A DNA stretch of 64,000 bases, from NCBI RefSeq assembly GCF_017876495.1, contig NZ_JAGIOB010000001.1, positions 2,356,001 through 2,420,000 of the forward strand. Reading direction: 5' to 3'. Positions 1-9,862 of this stretch are shown here, in pieces (the stretch's first letter is position 1; every line of letters begins with the position of its first letter). Under the pieces are notes generated by a model. That model did no database searches and was not told the origin of the DNA. It worked only from the letters and a program-made list of their open reading frames with translations. Both the position numbers and the translations under genes were made by a program. Source of the stretch: Microlunatus capsulatus (GTDB taxonomy: Bacteria; Actinomycetota; Actinomycetes; Propionibacteriales; Propionibacteriaceae).

Positions 1-2
1 TC

Positions 3-641
3 GCGCACGAGATGATCACCGCGCGCGGGGCCGAGAGCTGCTACATCGACTACCACCCCTCCTTCGGCGCGAGCCCGTTCGGCAAGGTGCTCTGCACCTC
101 GGTGAACGACGCCGTCCTGCACGGCCTGCCGCACGACTACGTGCTGGCCGACGGCGACCTCCTCAGCGTCGACTTCGCCGCCTCCGTCGACGGCTGGGTC
201 GCCGACTCGGCCACCTCGGTCGTCGTCGGCACCCCGCGCGAGGCGGACCTCGCGCTCATCACCACCACCGAGGAGGCGCTGGCCGCGGGCATCGAGGCCG
301 CGCAGCCGGGGGCCAAGGTCGGCGACATCTCCTTCGCCATCGCCCGGGTGGCCACCAAGGCCGGCTACAAGATCAACACCGACTTCGGCGGGCACGGCGT
401 CGGGCGGACCATGCACGGCGATCCGCACATCCCCAACGACGGCCGCCGCGGCCGCGGGCTGCCCCTCAAGCCGGGCCTGGTCATCGCCATCGAGCCGTGG
501 TTCCTCGAGTCGACGGACAAGATCTACACCGACCCCGACGGCTGGACCCTGCGCAGCCGCGACGGCTCCCGCGGCGCCCACTCCGAGCACACCATCGCCA
601 TCACCCCGGACGGCCCCCTCGTCCTGACCGCCCGCTCCTGA
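3..641 (+). CDS. map: Type I methionine aminopeptidase, 5' end cut off by window
   Basis: Removes the initiator methionine from nascent proteins in the cytoplasm, using a dinuclear metal centre. The reading frame is open to the window edge and begins in mid-protein (AHEMITARG), so the start lies to the left; 212 residues are visible. All five metal ligands of the pita-bread fold can be placed in order: Asp in VDFAASVDGW, Asp in ADSATSV, His in GGHGVGRTMH, Glu in IAIEPW and the final Glu in SEHTIAI. The type I assignment follows from the absence of the type II insertion. The next gene on this strand starts just downstream, across a tandem repeat. Confidence 0.95.
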   Translation, partial: AHEMITARGAESCYIDYHPSFGASPFGKVLCTSVNDAVLHGLPHDYVLADGDLLSVDFAASVDGWVADSATSVVVGTPREADLALITTTEEALAAGIEAAQPGAKVGDISFAIARVATKAGYKINTDFGGHGVGRTMHGDPHIPNDGRRGRGLPLKPGLVIAIEPWFLESTDKIYTDPDGWTLRSRDGSRGAHSEHTIAITPDGPLVLTARS

Positions 642-646
642 GCACC

Positions 647-730
647 CCGCGCCCTGCGCTGTCTCCGCCCCCTGAGCCCGTCGAAGGGCCGCGCCCTGCG
701 CTGTCCCCGCGCCCTGAGCCTGTCGAGGGG
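647..730 (+). repeat. Tandem 42-bp repeat, two copies
   Basis: Positions 647-688 and 689-730 are head-to-tail copies differing at 4 of 42 bases. The unit length is a multiple of three, so the downstream reading frame is kept; both copies read as a Pro-rich peptide ending PEPVEG. Each copy carries the 19-bp element CCCTGAGCCCGTCGAAGGG (670-688 exact, 712-730 with two changes) that also occurs elsewhere in the window. Confidence 0.9.
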
Positions 731-1417
731 CCGCACCGGGTCCTCGGCGTCGACGGCTGCCCCGACGGCTGGGTGGCCGTGGCCCCCGACCCCGGCCGCA
801 CCCGGGTCTACACCGCCCCGACCCTCGCGGCGGTGATCGCCCGCGCCGAGCAGGACGGGCCCCTCGCCCACGTCGGCGTCGACATCCCGATCGGCCTGCC
901 CGGCTCCGGACCCCGGCAGGCCGACCTGCTGGCCCGCGAGCGGCTGGGCCGACGGCGCTCGTCGCTGTTCCTCACCCCGGTCCGCGAGGCGCTCGAGACG
1001 CCCGACTACGCCGAGGCGGTGACCCTCAACCGCGCCCGCACCGGGCAGGGCTTCTCGCGCCAGGCCTTCGGGCTGCGGACCAAGGTGCTCGAGGTCGACG
1101 CCCTGGTCCGGGCGGGCGGGCGGGTGCTGCTCGAGGTGCACCCCGAGCTCAGCTTCGCCACCCTGGCGGGAGCGCCGCTGGCCGCAGGGAAGAAGACGTG
1201 GGCGGGTGCCGTCGAGCGCCGGCGGCTGCTGGCCGCCGCGGGGATCGTGCTGGACGCCGACCTCGGCCCCGACCCCGGCCGGGCCGGCGTCGACGACGTG
1301 CTGGACGCGGGCGCCGCCGCGTGGACAGCGCTCCGGGTCCGCGACGGCCGGGCCACCTGCCTGCCCGACCCTCCGGAGCCGCTGCCGCACGGCCTCACCG
1401 GCGCCATCTGGGTCTGA
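731..1417 (+). CDS. DUF429 family protein, start codon unresolved
   Basis: The protein opens with VLGVDGCPDGW, the glycine/aspartate signature of the DUF429 RNase H-like fold. It continues with VGVDIPIGLP, an SLFLTPVREAL segment and EVHPELSF, all typical of the family, whose biochemical role is not established. In this frame there is no ATG, GTG or TTG between the end of the aminopeptidase and the domain. The nearest canonical starts are a GTG at 497, deep inside the upstream gene, and a GTG at 773 that would remove the signature. CTG codons exist at 659 and 701 inside the tandem repeat. Coordinates given here therefore mark the domain rather than a proven start. Confidence 0.75.
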   Translation, partial: PHRVLGVDGCPDGWVAVAPDPGRTRVYTAPTLAAVIARAEQDGPLAHVGVDIPIGLPGSGPRQADLLARERLGRRRSSLFLTPVREALETPDYAEAVTLNRARTGQGFSRQAFGLRTKVLEVDALVRAGGRVLLEVHPELSFATLAGAPLAAGKKTWAGAVERRRLLAAAGIVLDADLGPDPGRAGVDDVLDAGAAAWTALRVRDGRATCLPDPPEPLPHGLTGAIWV

Positions 1418-1573
1418 CGGCCTCGCTCGTCCACCGCCGGGGCCGGGGCCGTCGTCCACAGGCCCTGCCGCCGGCGACACGGACGGTCCGATCGCCCGGA
1501 GAGTCCCGGCATGACGACCGCAGCGGCGCAGCGCTTCACGTGGAACGCCGCGGTACCCGCACCCGTGGACCGG

Positions 1574-2710
1574 TCAGCGGTGGACGATCACCTTGTCGCC
1601 CACCCGCGCCTGGGCGAACAGCGACTGGATGCCGGCCAGGTTGCGGACGTTGACGCAGCCGTGCGAGGCGCCGTTGTAGCCGTTGGCGGCGAAGTCGGGC
1701 GAGTAGTGCACGGCCTGACCGCCGGAGAAGAACATCGCGTAGGGCATCTTCGTGTGGTAGATCGTCGAGACGTGGTCGCGGGACTTCCAGCCCACCGAGA
1801 ACGCGCCCTCGCGGGTGGGCAGCTCGGCGGAGCCGAAGCGGACGTCGAACCGCATCTGCGGCTTCCCGTCGACCACCCACACGAGCGTGTTCGTGCTCTT
1901 GCTGATGCACATGGCCCGCCCGGTCAGGCAGCGGGAGTCCAGCCCGGCGGCCGACGGCTTCGGGGTCCGGTTGTGCAGCTCGTCGCTGCTCGGGGTGCGG
2001 GTCATGGCCGTCAGCCGGTCCCAGGTGCGCTGGTCGACCTCCCCGGTGACCGGGATCTCCCGCTTGGCCTGGAAGCCCTTCACCGCGCTGGCCGTGGCGG
2101 AGCCGTAGGTGCCGGTGACCGAGCCCGAGAACCAGGCGATCTGCTTCAGCCGGGCCTGCAGGTCCCGCACCCGGTCGCCGCTGGCCCCCGGCGCCATCAG
2201 CGCCGGCCCGGGCGTCAGCCGGTTGTGCATCTCGTCGTCGGTGGGCTTGCGGGTGCGGCTCGTCAGCGAGGTCCAGGTCGCCGCGTCGACGGCCCCGGTC
2301 GCCTCCAGCTCGCGCTTGTCCTGGAAGCCCTCGACGGCGTCGACGGTGCTGGCGGCGTAGCGGCCGGTGATGTCGCCGGCGAACCAGTCGAGCTGGCGGA
2401 GGCGGTGCTGCAGCTCGCGCACCTTCGTCCCGGAGTCACCCTTCGACAGCATCGCGGCCGGCTCGGCGTCGGGCGACGGCGTCCGGGTCGGCGACGCCGA
2501 GGGGGTCGGGGTGCTGCTGGTCGAGGGAGCCGTGCTGGGGGTGGCGCTGGTGGCGTCATCCGCCGGGCTGCTCGCCGTGGGGCCGCCGGCCGAGACGGAG
2601 GGGGCGGGCGCGGCGTCGTCCACCGCCGCACCGGGCAGGCCGGCGCAGCCCGCAGTGCCGAGCAGCAGCGCCACCGCGACGGCGGCCAGGCGCCGAGGTC
2701 GTCCGGTCAT
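1574..2710 (-). CDS. L,D-transpeptidase lipoprotein with two peptidoglycan-binding domains
   Basis: Forms 3-3 peptidoglycan cross-links or anchors proteins to the wall, outside the membrane. The ATG at 2710 is chosen because a GGGAGGAG ribosome site precedes it and it puts a signal peptide with a lipobox-like GTAGC (Cys22) at the N-terminus. A Ser/Thr/Pro-rich linker follows, then two tandem PG_binding_1 repeats, each ending in a DE-hNR motif, then a YkuD catalytic domain. The catalytic cysteine is in SHGCVNVRN (about residue 352 of 378) with an upstream His in AVHYSPDF. It converges with the DUF429 gene. Substrate preference cannot be read from sequence. Confidence 0.93.
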   Translation of the reverse strand: MTGRPRRLAAVAVALLLGTAGCAGLPGAAVDDAAPAPSVSAGGPTASSPADDATSATPSTAPSTSSTPTPSASPTRTPSPDAEPAAMLSKGDSGTKVRELQHRLRQLDWFAGDITGRYAASTVDAVEGFQDKRELEATGAVDAATWTSLTSRTRKPTDDEMHNRLTPGPALMAPGASGDRVRDLQARLKQIAWFSGSVTGTYGSATASAVKGFQAKREIPVTGEVDQRTWDRLTAMTRTPSSDELHNRTPKPSAAGLDSRCLTGRAMCISKSTNTLVWVVDGKPQMRFDVRFGSAELPTREGAFSVGWKSRDHVSTIYHTKMPYAMFFSGGQAVHYSPDFAANGYNGASHGCVNVRNLAGIQSLFAQARVGDKVIVHR

Positions 2711-2761
2711 CCGGCTCTCCTCCCGTCCGCTCCTGGTCGTCCCAGAAGCCTCAGGCGTCAC

Positions 2762-2767
2762 AGGCTA
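2762..2767 (-). promoter_or_regulatory. Candidate -10 box of the L,D-transpeptidase gene
   Basis: The minus strand reads TAGCCT, the -10 hexamer most often seen in this window. A start about 7 bp downstream gives a leader of roughly 45 nt that includes the ribosome site. Confidence 0.5.
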
Positions 2768-2867
2768 GGCGAGGTCCTCCGTCCCGTCACGGCTCGGCGA
2801 CGAACTGTGACCTGCGGGATGAGGGTCGGCCGGGCTCGGGTTTGGGGCCGAGGGGGCGCCGCGTTGC

Positions 2868-2873
2868 TAGTCT
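2868..2873 (+). promoter_or_regulatory. Candidate -10 box of the MFS gene
   Basis: TAGTCT fits TANNNT and lies about 78 bp before the GTG start at 2951, in the divergent spacer between the transpeptidase and transporter genes. No convincing -35 box is visible. Confidence 0.4.
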
Positions 2874-2950
2874 GCGGGCGTCAACGGGGACGTCCTCGTC
2901 GACGTCCCGGCCTCGGGAACGCCGTCCGCGCTCCACCCGGAGGTCGTCCC

Positions 2951-4219
2951 GTGCCGCCCCTCTCCCCCACCCGCCGCTGGCTCGCGCTGCTGGCCCTCGC
3001 CCTCGGCGGCTTCGGCATCGGCGCCACCGAGTTCGTGGCCATGGGCCTCCTGCCGGACCTCGCCCGCGACCTCCTGCCGGGCCTGGCTGCGGCCGACCCC
3101 GAGCAGGCGATCGCCCGCTCGGGCTGGCTGATCAGCGCCTACGCCCTCGGCGTCGTCGTCGGGGCCCCGGTCTTCGCGGCGCTCTCGGTGAAGGTCCCGC
3201 GCAAGCTGCTCATCCTGCTGCTCGTCGGCGTGCTGGCGCTGGGCACCGTCGCCTCGGCCGTCCTGCCCACCTTCGGCTGGGTGGTGGCGGCCCGCTTCGT
3301 CGCCGCGCTCCCGCACGGCGCCTACTTCGGCACGGCAGCGCTGGTCGCCGGTCGGCTGCTCGGGCCGGGCAAGCAGGGCCAGGGGATCGCGTTCGTCCTC
3401 ACCGGCCTGACGGTGGCCAACGTGGTCGGCGTCCCGCTGATCACCCGGGTGGGACAGCTGGCCGGCTGGCGCGCCGCCTACCTCGTCGTTGCCGCGCTGT
3501 TCCTGCTCACCCTGGTGGCGGTCTCGCTGGCCGTCCCCCGCCAGCCCCCGACCGCCGGCGCCTCCGTCCGCCGCGAGCTCCGCGTCCTGCGGCTGCCGCA
3601 GCTCTGGCTGATGATGGGCGTCGGGGCGATCGGGTTCGGCGGCTTCTTCGCCGTGTACTCCTACATCGCCGAGGTCGTGCGCGTGGAGGCCGGACTGCCG
3701 ACGTCGGCGGTGCCGTGGGTGCTCGCCGCGATCGGCGTCGGGATGACCCTGGGCACGATCTTCGGGGGATGGGCCGCCGACCGGGACCTGCGCCGGACGG
3801 TGGTCGTCGGCTTCCCGTTCTTCCTGGCCTCGATGGTCGCGATGGCCCTCACCGGGGGCCACCCGGTCGGCGTCTTCCTCAGCGCCTTCGCCGTGGGGCT
3901 CACCAACATGGTGCTCATCCCCGGCGTCCAGGCGCGGCTCATCGCGGTGTCCGGGGAGGCGCAGCTGCTGGGGGCGGCGCTGGTGCACTCGGCGCTCAAC
4001 ATCGCCAACAGCATCGGGGCCGCGCTCGGCGGCCTGGTCATCGCCGCGGGCTACGGCTACCTGGCGCCCAGCTGGGTGGGGGTGGGGCTCGGCGTCCTGG
4101 GCCTCGGGCTCGCCCTGCTGAGCTTCGCCCACGAGGACCGGTCCCGGGCGCAGGACCGCGGGCCGGTGCGGACCGGGGCCGACCCGGTCGAGGTGACGGC
4201 GGGGGCCGGCGCCCGCTGA
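2951..4219 (+). CDS. MFS exporter, AraJ/Cmx-like DHA1 family
   Basis: A 422-residue proton-coupled exporter of the inner membrane with about 12 predicted helices in two halves. The first helix carries GATEFVAMGLLPDLA, the signature of the arabinose-efflux/chloramphenicol-exporter group. The loop between helices 2 and 3 is reduced (SVKVPRKLLI), and a GWAADRDLRR motif repeats it in the second half. The GTG at 2951 is preceded by GGAGG; the frame runs open far upstream with no other good start. The actual substrate is unknown: relatives export sugars, chloramphenicol or other drugs. The C-terminal 35 residues are hydrophilic and unconserved in appearance. Confidence 0.88.
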   Translation: MPPLSPTRRWLALLALALGGFGIGATEFVAMGLLPDLARDLLPGLAAADPEQAIARSGWLISAYALGVVVGAPVFAALSVKVPRKLLILLLVGVLALGTVASAVLPTFGWVVAARFVAALPHGAYFGTAALVAGRLLGPGKQGQGIAFVLTGLTVANVVGVPLITRVGQLAGWRAAYLVVAALFLLTLVAVSLAVPRQPPTAGASVRRELRVLRLPQLWLMMGVGAIGFGGFFAVYSYIAEVVRVEAGLPTSAVPWVLAAIGVGMTLGTIFGGWAADRDLRRTVVVGFPFFLASMVAMALTGGHPVGVFLSAFAVGLTNMVLIPGVQARLIAVSGEAQLLGAALVHSALNIANSIGAALGGLVIAAGYGYLAPSWVGVGLGVLGLGLALLSFAHEDRSRAQDRGPVRTGADPVEVTAGAGAR

Positions 4220-4309
4220 GCAGAGGGGCTCGGGCTGGGAGCCTCTCGGCGTCCCGGTGGCCGTGCCGACGACGGGTCGTCGGGCCGGCTCACCGGGCGC
4301 GCGGAGCGA

Positions 4310-4456
4310 TCAGTGCTTCTTGCGACCGGACTGGGCGAGCTTGCCCAGGCCGTCCTTGATCTTGCGCTGGTTCTCCGGCTTGGACAGCTCGCGCTGCGCG
4401 ACCTGGATGACCTTGGCGACCACAGCGCCCTTGACCAGACCTCTGAGCAGACCCAT
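4310..4456 (-). CDS. Small basic protein of 48 residues, unknown function
   Basis: Start chosen at ATG 4456 because AAGGAG sits six bases upstream, and a TAGATT box lies about 40 bp before it. The peptide begins MGLLRGLVKGAVVAKVIQ, a short amphipathic or weakly hydrophobic helix. It continues into a charged helix (ELSKPENQRKIKDGLGKL) and a basic tail SGRKKH. The family is not recognised; similar short proteins with an N-terminal hydrophobic stretch occur in actinobacteria. Good ribosome site, promoter and frame-specific GC pattern support it as a real gene. Confidence 0.75.
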   Translation of the reverse strand: MGLLRGLVKGAVVAKVIQVAQRELSKPENQRKIKDGLGKLAQSGRKKH

Positions 4457-4503
4457 CGTGTTCTCCTTCATGCGCCGTTCCCGGCGCAGCTCGTAGGCCG
4501 CCA

Positions 4504-4509
4504 AATCTA
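4504..4509 (-). promoter_or_regulatory. Candidate -10 box of the 48-residue gene
   Basis: TAGATT on the minus strand; predicted start near 4497 gives a leader of about 40 nt containing AAGGAG. Confidence 0.5.
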
Positions 4510-4633
4510 CCGGGCCCGACCGGCCGACGGCCCGCGGTCAGGGCTCCCGTGCGCTGGTCGGGGGAAGAACCGGGGCCATCCCCGGGTTGTCAGAGGTGCA
4601 CGAGCACGTCCACGCACCTGAAGGAGCACACCC

Positions 4634-5506
4634 GTGACCGACACCCTGACCCCCTCCGCCCAGGCCTCCGGCACCTTCGCCCTCGGCGGCGACCTGCCCG
4701 TCGTCCGGCTCGGCTACGGCAGCATGCAGCTGACCGGGGACGGCGTCTGGGGCGACCCGAAGGACCCCGACGAGGCCGTCCGCGTGCTGCGCCGGGCCGT
4801 CGAGCTGGGCGTCACCTTCATCGACACCGCCGACTCCTACGGGCCCGTGGTCGCCGAGCAGCTGATCAAGAAGGCGCTGCACCCCTACGCCGACGACCTC
4901 GTCATCGCCACCAAGGCCGGTCTGACCCGTCCCGGCCCCGGCGACTGGCGCCCGGTCGGGCGCCCCGAGTACCTGCGCCAGCAGGTCGAGCTAAGCCTGC
5001 GCAACCTGGGTCTGGAGCGCATCGACCTGCACCAGCTGCACCGGATCGACCCGCAGGTCCCGCTGGCCGACCAGGTCGGCACCCTCAAGGAGCTGCAGGA
5101 CGAGGGCAAGATCCGCCACATCGGCCTCTCCGAGGTCAGCGTCGAGCAGCTGCAGGAGGCGCAGCAGAGCGCCACCATCGTCTCGGTGCAGAACCTCTTC
5201 AACCTCTCCGACCGCTCGGCCGAGCCGCTGCTCGACCACGCCGAGGCCGAGGGCATCGCCTTCATCCCGTGGTTCCCGCTGGCCACCGGCCAGCTCTCGC
5301 GGCCCGGCGGCCCGCTGGACGCCCTGGCGCAGGAGCACGGCGCGACGCCGTCGCAGCTGGCGCTGGCCTGGCTGCTCCGCCGCTCGCCGGTCATGCTGCC
5401 CATCCCGGGCACCTCGACCGTCGCGCACCTCGAGGACAACCTCGCCGCCGCGAGCCTCCAGCTCTCCGACGACGAGTTCACCCGGCTCACCGACGCCGTG
5501 AGCTGA
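4634..5506 (+). CDS. Aldo/keto reductase
   Basis: NADPH-dependent carbonyl reductase with a TIM-barrel fold, 290 residues, cytoplasmic. The catalytic tetrad is readable: Asp64 and Tyr69 in FIDTADSYG, Lys94 in ATKAG and a His in LHQLHRIDP (about 136). The C-terminal cofactor loop is [13 protein letters not shown], like that of the AKR subgroup that includes pyridoxal reductases and plant-type oxidoreductases. GTG start at 4634 with AAGGAG seven bases before. Transcribed alone, ending in a strong hairpin. Substrate unknown. Confidence 0.92.
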   Translation: MTDTLTPSAQASGTFALGGDLPVVRLGYGSMQLTGDGVWGDPKDPDEAVRVLRRAVELGVTFIDTADSYGPVVAEQLIKKALHPYADDLVIATKAGLTRPGPGDWRPVGRPEYLRQQVELSLRNLGLERIDLHQLHRIDPQVPLADQVGTLKELQDEGKIRHIGLSEVSVEQLQEAQQSATIVSVQNLFNLSDRSAEPLLDHAEAEGIAFIPWFPLATGQLSRPGGPLDALAQEHGATPSQLALAWLLRRSPVMLPIPGTSTVAHLEDNLAAASLQLSDDEFTRLTDAVS

Positions 5507-5513
5507 GCCCTGC

Positions 5514-5538
5514 GGGCGCCGGCCCCCGGCCGGCGCCC
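5514..5538 (+). terminator. Hairpin terminator after the aldo/keto reductase
   Basis: A perfect 11-bp GC stem (5514-5524 with 5528-5538) closes a 3-base loop right after the stop codon. There is no U tract, which is usual for actinobacterial terminators. Confidence 0.7.
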
Positions 5539-5581
5539 GTCCCCCGGCCCCGCCCTGGTGGCCCGGGGGCAGACTGAGGGG

Positions 5582-7105
5582 ATGAGCGAGCAGAGCGCGG
5601 CCACCGGGGGCCCCGACCACACCGTCGACGTGCTGGTGATCGGCGCGGGGCTCTCCGGGATCGGCGCCGCCTACCGGCTGCAGACCCGCTGCCCCGACCG
5701 CACCTACGCCGTGCTGGAGGCCCGCGAGCGGATCGGCGGCACCTGGGACCTCTTCCGCTACCCCGGCGTCCGGTCCGACTCCGACGTCTTCACCTTCAGC
5801 TACCTCTTCCGGCCCTGGGAGGGCACCCAGACCCTGGCCGACGGCGAGGGCATCCGCCGCTACATCGAGACGGTCGCGGCCGAGAACGGGATCGACCGCC
5901 GGATCCGGTTCGGCACCCGCGTGGTGCACGCGTCGTGGTCGTCCGAGACGGCCCGCTGGACCGTCAGCGCCGAGCGCACGGACGGCACGACCGAGACCTG
6001 GTCGTGCGCCTTCCTCTACGCCTGCTCCGGCTACTACGACTACACCGGCGGGCACACCCCCGACTTCCCCGGCCTGGACGACTTCGCCGGGCAGGTCGTG
6101 CACCCGCAGTTCTGGCCCGAGGACCTGGCCCTGGCGGGCCGGCGGGTCGTCGTCATCGGCTCCGGTGCCACAGCGGTGACCCTCGTCCCCGCGCTCGTGC
6201 GCGAGGGCGCCCACCCCGTCATGCTGCAGCGCTCCCCCACCTGGCTCGTCTCGCAGCGGCAGGACGACCCGGTGACCGCCCGGATCAAGCGGCGGTTCCC
6301 GCCGAAGCTCGCCCACCGGCTGGTCCGGGCGCGCAACCTCGCCGTCACCCAGACCTTCTACCAGCTGAGCCGCCGCCGTCCCGACCTGGCGCGGAGCTAC
6401 CTGAGCAAGCCGATCGTCGGCCGGATGGGGGCCGAGCAGGCGGCCGAGCACTTCACGCCCGACTACGACCCCTGGGACCAGCGGTTGTGCGTCATCCCCG
6501 ACAGCGACCTGCTCAAGGCGGTGAAGCGGGGTGAGGCCGAGGTGGTCACCGACACCGTCGAGCGGTTCGTGCCCGAGGGGGTGCGGCTGGCGTCCGGCCG
6601 CGTGCTGGAGGCCGACGTCGTCGTCACCGCCACCGGGCTGCAGATGCGGCTGCTCAGCGGGTTCTCCCTCGACGTCGACGGCGCCCCGGTCGTCCTGCCC
6701 GAGCGCGCGGTCTACCGGGGGCTCATGCTGGACGGCGTGCCCAACTTCGCTCTGGCCATCGGCTACGTCAACGCCTCCTGGTCCCTGCGCTCGGACCTCT
6801 CCAGCCGCTACGTCTGCCGCTTCCTCAACCACCTGCGCCGGCGCGGACGTCGGTACGGCTACCCGGTCCGGCCCGCCGACCTGGAGGAGCGCCCGGTGAT
6901 GCCGCTGCGCTCCGGCTACGTCCAGCGCGCCCTCGCCTCGCTGCCGGTGCAGGGCACCCGGGACCCCTGGACCGTGCCGCAGAACTACGTGCTCGACCTG
7001 ATCCGGATGCGGCGCGCCCGGGTGAGCGAGGACGTCCGGTTCGACGTCCCGCCGGAGCCGCGGATCAGCGGCCGCACGGCGGCCGACGAGAAGGTCGCCG
7101 CATGA
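5582..7105 (+). CDS. Flavin-containing monooxygenase, Baeyer-Villiger type
   Basis: FAD- and NADPH-dependent oxygenase of 507 residues. An FAD-binding GAGLSG (residues 21-26) and a second NADPH Rossmann motif VVVIGSGAT are present. Between them lies FAGQVVHPQFW (about 168-178), which matches the Baeyer-Villiger fingerprint FxGxxxHxxxW exactly. Such enzymes insert oxygen beside ketones or oxidise heteroatoms. The ATG at 5582 follows GAGGGG. Its stop overlaps the start of a short-chain dehydrogenase by 4 bp, an arrangement resembling mycobacterial MymA-type operons in which a dehydrogenase supplies or consumes the ketone. The natural substrate is not known. Confidence 0.9.
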   Translation: MSEQSAATGGPDHTVDVLVIGAGLSGIGAAYRLQTRCPDRTYAVLEARERIGGTWDLFRYPGVRSDSDVFTFSYLFRPWEGTQTLADGEGIRRYIETVAAENGIDRRIRFGTRVVHASWSSETARWTVSAERTDGTTETWSCAFLYACSGYYDYTGGHTPDFPGLDDFAGQVVHPQFWPEDLALAGRRVVVIGSGATAVTLVPALVREGAHPVMLQRSPTWLVSQRQDDPVTARIKRRFPPKLAHRLVRARNLAVTQTFYQLSRRRPDLARSYLSKPIVGRMGAEQAAEHFTPDYDPWDQRLCVIPDSDLLKAVKRGEAEVVTDTVERFVPEGVRLASGRVLEADVVVTATGLQMRLLSGFSLDVDGAPVVLPERAVYRGLMLDGVPNFALAIGYVNASWSLRSDLSSRYVCRFLNHLRRRGRRYGYPVRPADLEERPVMPLRSGYVQRALASLPVQGTRDPWTVPQNYVLDLIRMRRARVSEDVRFDVPPEPRISGRTAADEKVAA

Positions 7106-7953
7106 GCCGCCTGGAGCCGTTCCGCTTCGCCGGCGCGACCGCGCTGGTCACCGGGGCGGCGAGCGGGATGGGCGAGCAGCTCGCGCACCAGCTGGCCGGC
7201 CGTGGCACCGCGCTGGTCCTGGTGGACCGCGACGCCGACCGGCTGGACCGCGTCGCGGCCGCCGTCCGGGTGGCGCACCCCGGCCTGGCCGTGGACGTGC
7301 ACACGGTCGACCTGTCCGACACCGCGGCCATCGAGCCGCTCGTGGCCGAGGTGCTCGCGGAGCACCCCCGCGTCGACCTGCTGGTCAACAACGCGGGCGT
7401 GGCGATGGCCGGGCGCTTCGACCAGGTGAGCCTGGTGGAGTTCGACGCCGTCCTGCGGGTCAACCTGACGGCGCCGGTCACCCTTACCCACCACCTGCTG
7501 CCCACGCTGCTCGCCAGTCCGGGCAGCCACGTCGTCAACGTCTCGAGCCTCTACGGGCTCATCGCGCCGGCCGGGCAGAGCGCCTACTCGACGAGCAAGT
7601 TCGGGCTGCGCGGCTTCAGCCAGGTGCTGCAGGCCGAGCTGGCGGGCCGCTGCGTCGGGGTGACCACGGTGCACCCCGGCGGCATCCGCACCCGGATCGC
7701 CGAGACGGCGCACGTCGGCCAGGGCGTCGACCCGCGCGAGGCCGCCGCCGGCAAGGCGCTGATGGCCAAGCTGCTCACCTACCCGGCCGAGCGGGCCGCG
7801 GCCGACATCCTCGAGGCCGTCGAGCACCGCCGGGCCCGGCTGCTCATCGCCCCCAGCGCGGTCGTGCCCGACCTGCTGGCCCGGCTGCTGCCCGTCGGGC
7901 ACACCCGGCTGCTGAGCTGGCTCATGCGCGGCGGGCGACGTCGCCGCCGCTGA
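7102..7953 (+). CDS. Short-chain dehydrogenase/reductase
   Basis: NAD(P)-dependent oxidoreductase of 283 residues. The cofactor motif TGAASGMG is at 17-24, LVNNAG follows in strand 4, and the catalytic residues are Ser in NVSSLYG, Tyr162 and Lys166 in AYSTSK. It starts at the ATGA overlap with the monooxygenase stop, so the two are translationally coupled and likely act on the same compound as an alcohol/ketone pair. A basic C-terminal tail (GGRRRRR) follows a weakly hydrophobic stretch, which may attach it to the membrane. Confidence 0.92.
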   Translation: MSRLEPFRFAGATALVTGAASGMGEQLAHQLAGRGTALVLVDRDADRLDRVAAAVRVAHPGLAVDVHTVDLSDTAAIEPLVAEVLAEHPRVDLLVNNAGVAMAGRFDQVSLVEFDAVLRVNLTAPVTLTHHLLPTLLASPGSHVVNVSSLYGLIAPAGQSAYSTSKFGLRGFSQVLQAELAGRCVGVTTVHPGGIRTRIAETAHVGQGVDPREAAAGKALMAKLLTYPAERAAADILEAVEHRRARLLIAPSAVVPDLLARLLPVGHTRLLSWLMRGGRRRRR

Positions 7954-7980
7954 CCGCACGGAGACCGGTGGACCGACCGG

Positions 7981-9345
<1,365 letters not shown>

Positions 9346-9424
9346 GCGTCACTCCCCTCTCGGCCGGGACATCCCCTCCCGGCGGTCGCCGACGGCGGGT
9401 GGTCCCCCACCCGTCACGTCACGA

Positions 9425-9430
9425 ACGATA
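9425..9430 (-). promoter_or_regulatory. Candidate -10 box of dnaB
   Basis: TATCGT on the minus strand within the most AT-rich patch of the spacer; predicted leader about 73 nt. Confidence 0.35.
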
Positions 9431-9520
9431 AATTGCACCGCTGACATTCCTGCCGCAGCCGCTGCCCCCCGGCACGGCCAGGGCACAACGTACGCCGCCC
9501 GACGACCACCCGGAAGCCGC

Positions 9521-9529
9521 TTGTCCACA
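9521..9529 (+). promoter_or_regulatory. DnaA box, perfect
   Basis: TTGTCCACA, the actinobacterial consensus for DnaA binding. Six bases further on, an inverted near-match is found at 9535-9543. Confidence 0.6.
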
Positions 9530-9534
9530 GGCCC

Positions 9535-9543
9535 TGTGCACAA
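9535..9543 (-). promoter_or_regulatory. DnaA box, one mismatch
   Basis: Minus strand TTGTGCACA, one base from TTGTCCACA, facing the perfect box at 9521. Confidence 0.45.
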
Positions 9544-9770
9544 CTGGGGATCTCCTGTGGGGGACACGCGCCCCGCCTGTGCGCAGCCCGGGGGACGGCT
9601 GGGGACAGCGCAGGACTTTCGTCCCAGAAACGCCTCTGACCAGGGGTGATGGCCGTCCTCACCAGTGGACGGGAACCACCTCGCAGAAATCTGCCGACAC
9701 TCCCGGGGCCGTCTCGGCCGGTTGACAAGGAGCTCCTGCCGGGTTAGTACCCACAGGGCCCTGGGGATGC

Positions 9771-9779
9771 TGTGGACAA
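9771..9779 (-). promoter_or_regulatory. DnaA box, perfect
   Basis: Minus strand TTGTCCACA, followed on that strand by GCATCCCC, the flank also seen near the left boxes in inverted form. Confidence 0.6.
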
Positions 9780-9845
9780 CGCACCTGGTCCCCCCGGCCC
9801 GAAGGTGCTTCTCGTCAGGGGGGACGCCGGGCAGGAGTTGAATTA

Positions 9846-9862
9846 GTACCCTAGGGGGGTAC
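9846..9862 (+). promoter_or_regulatory. CsoR operator overlapping the csoR promoter
   Basis: The 17-bp element has GTACCC/GGGTAC arms around a TAGGG centre, the G-tract inverted repeat recognised by CsoR-family repressors. It overlaps a TACGGT -10 box (9860-9865) that stands six bases before the csoR ATG, so bound repressor would block the polymerase. Copper release would derepress csoR-copZ-copA. Confidence 0.8.

Noticed and set aside
1511-2950. Long N-terminal extension of the MFS transporter
   Set aside because: It is antisense to the L,D-transpeptidase; a ribosome site and the first membrane helix place the start at 2951.
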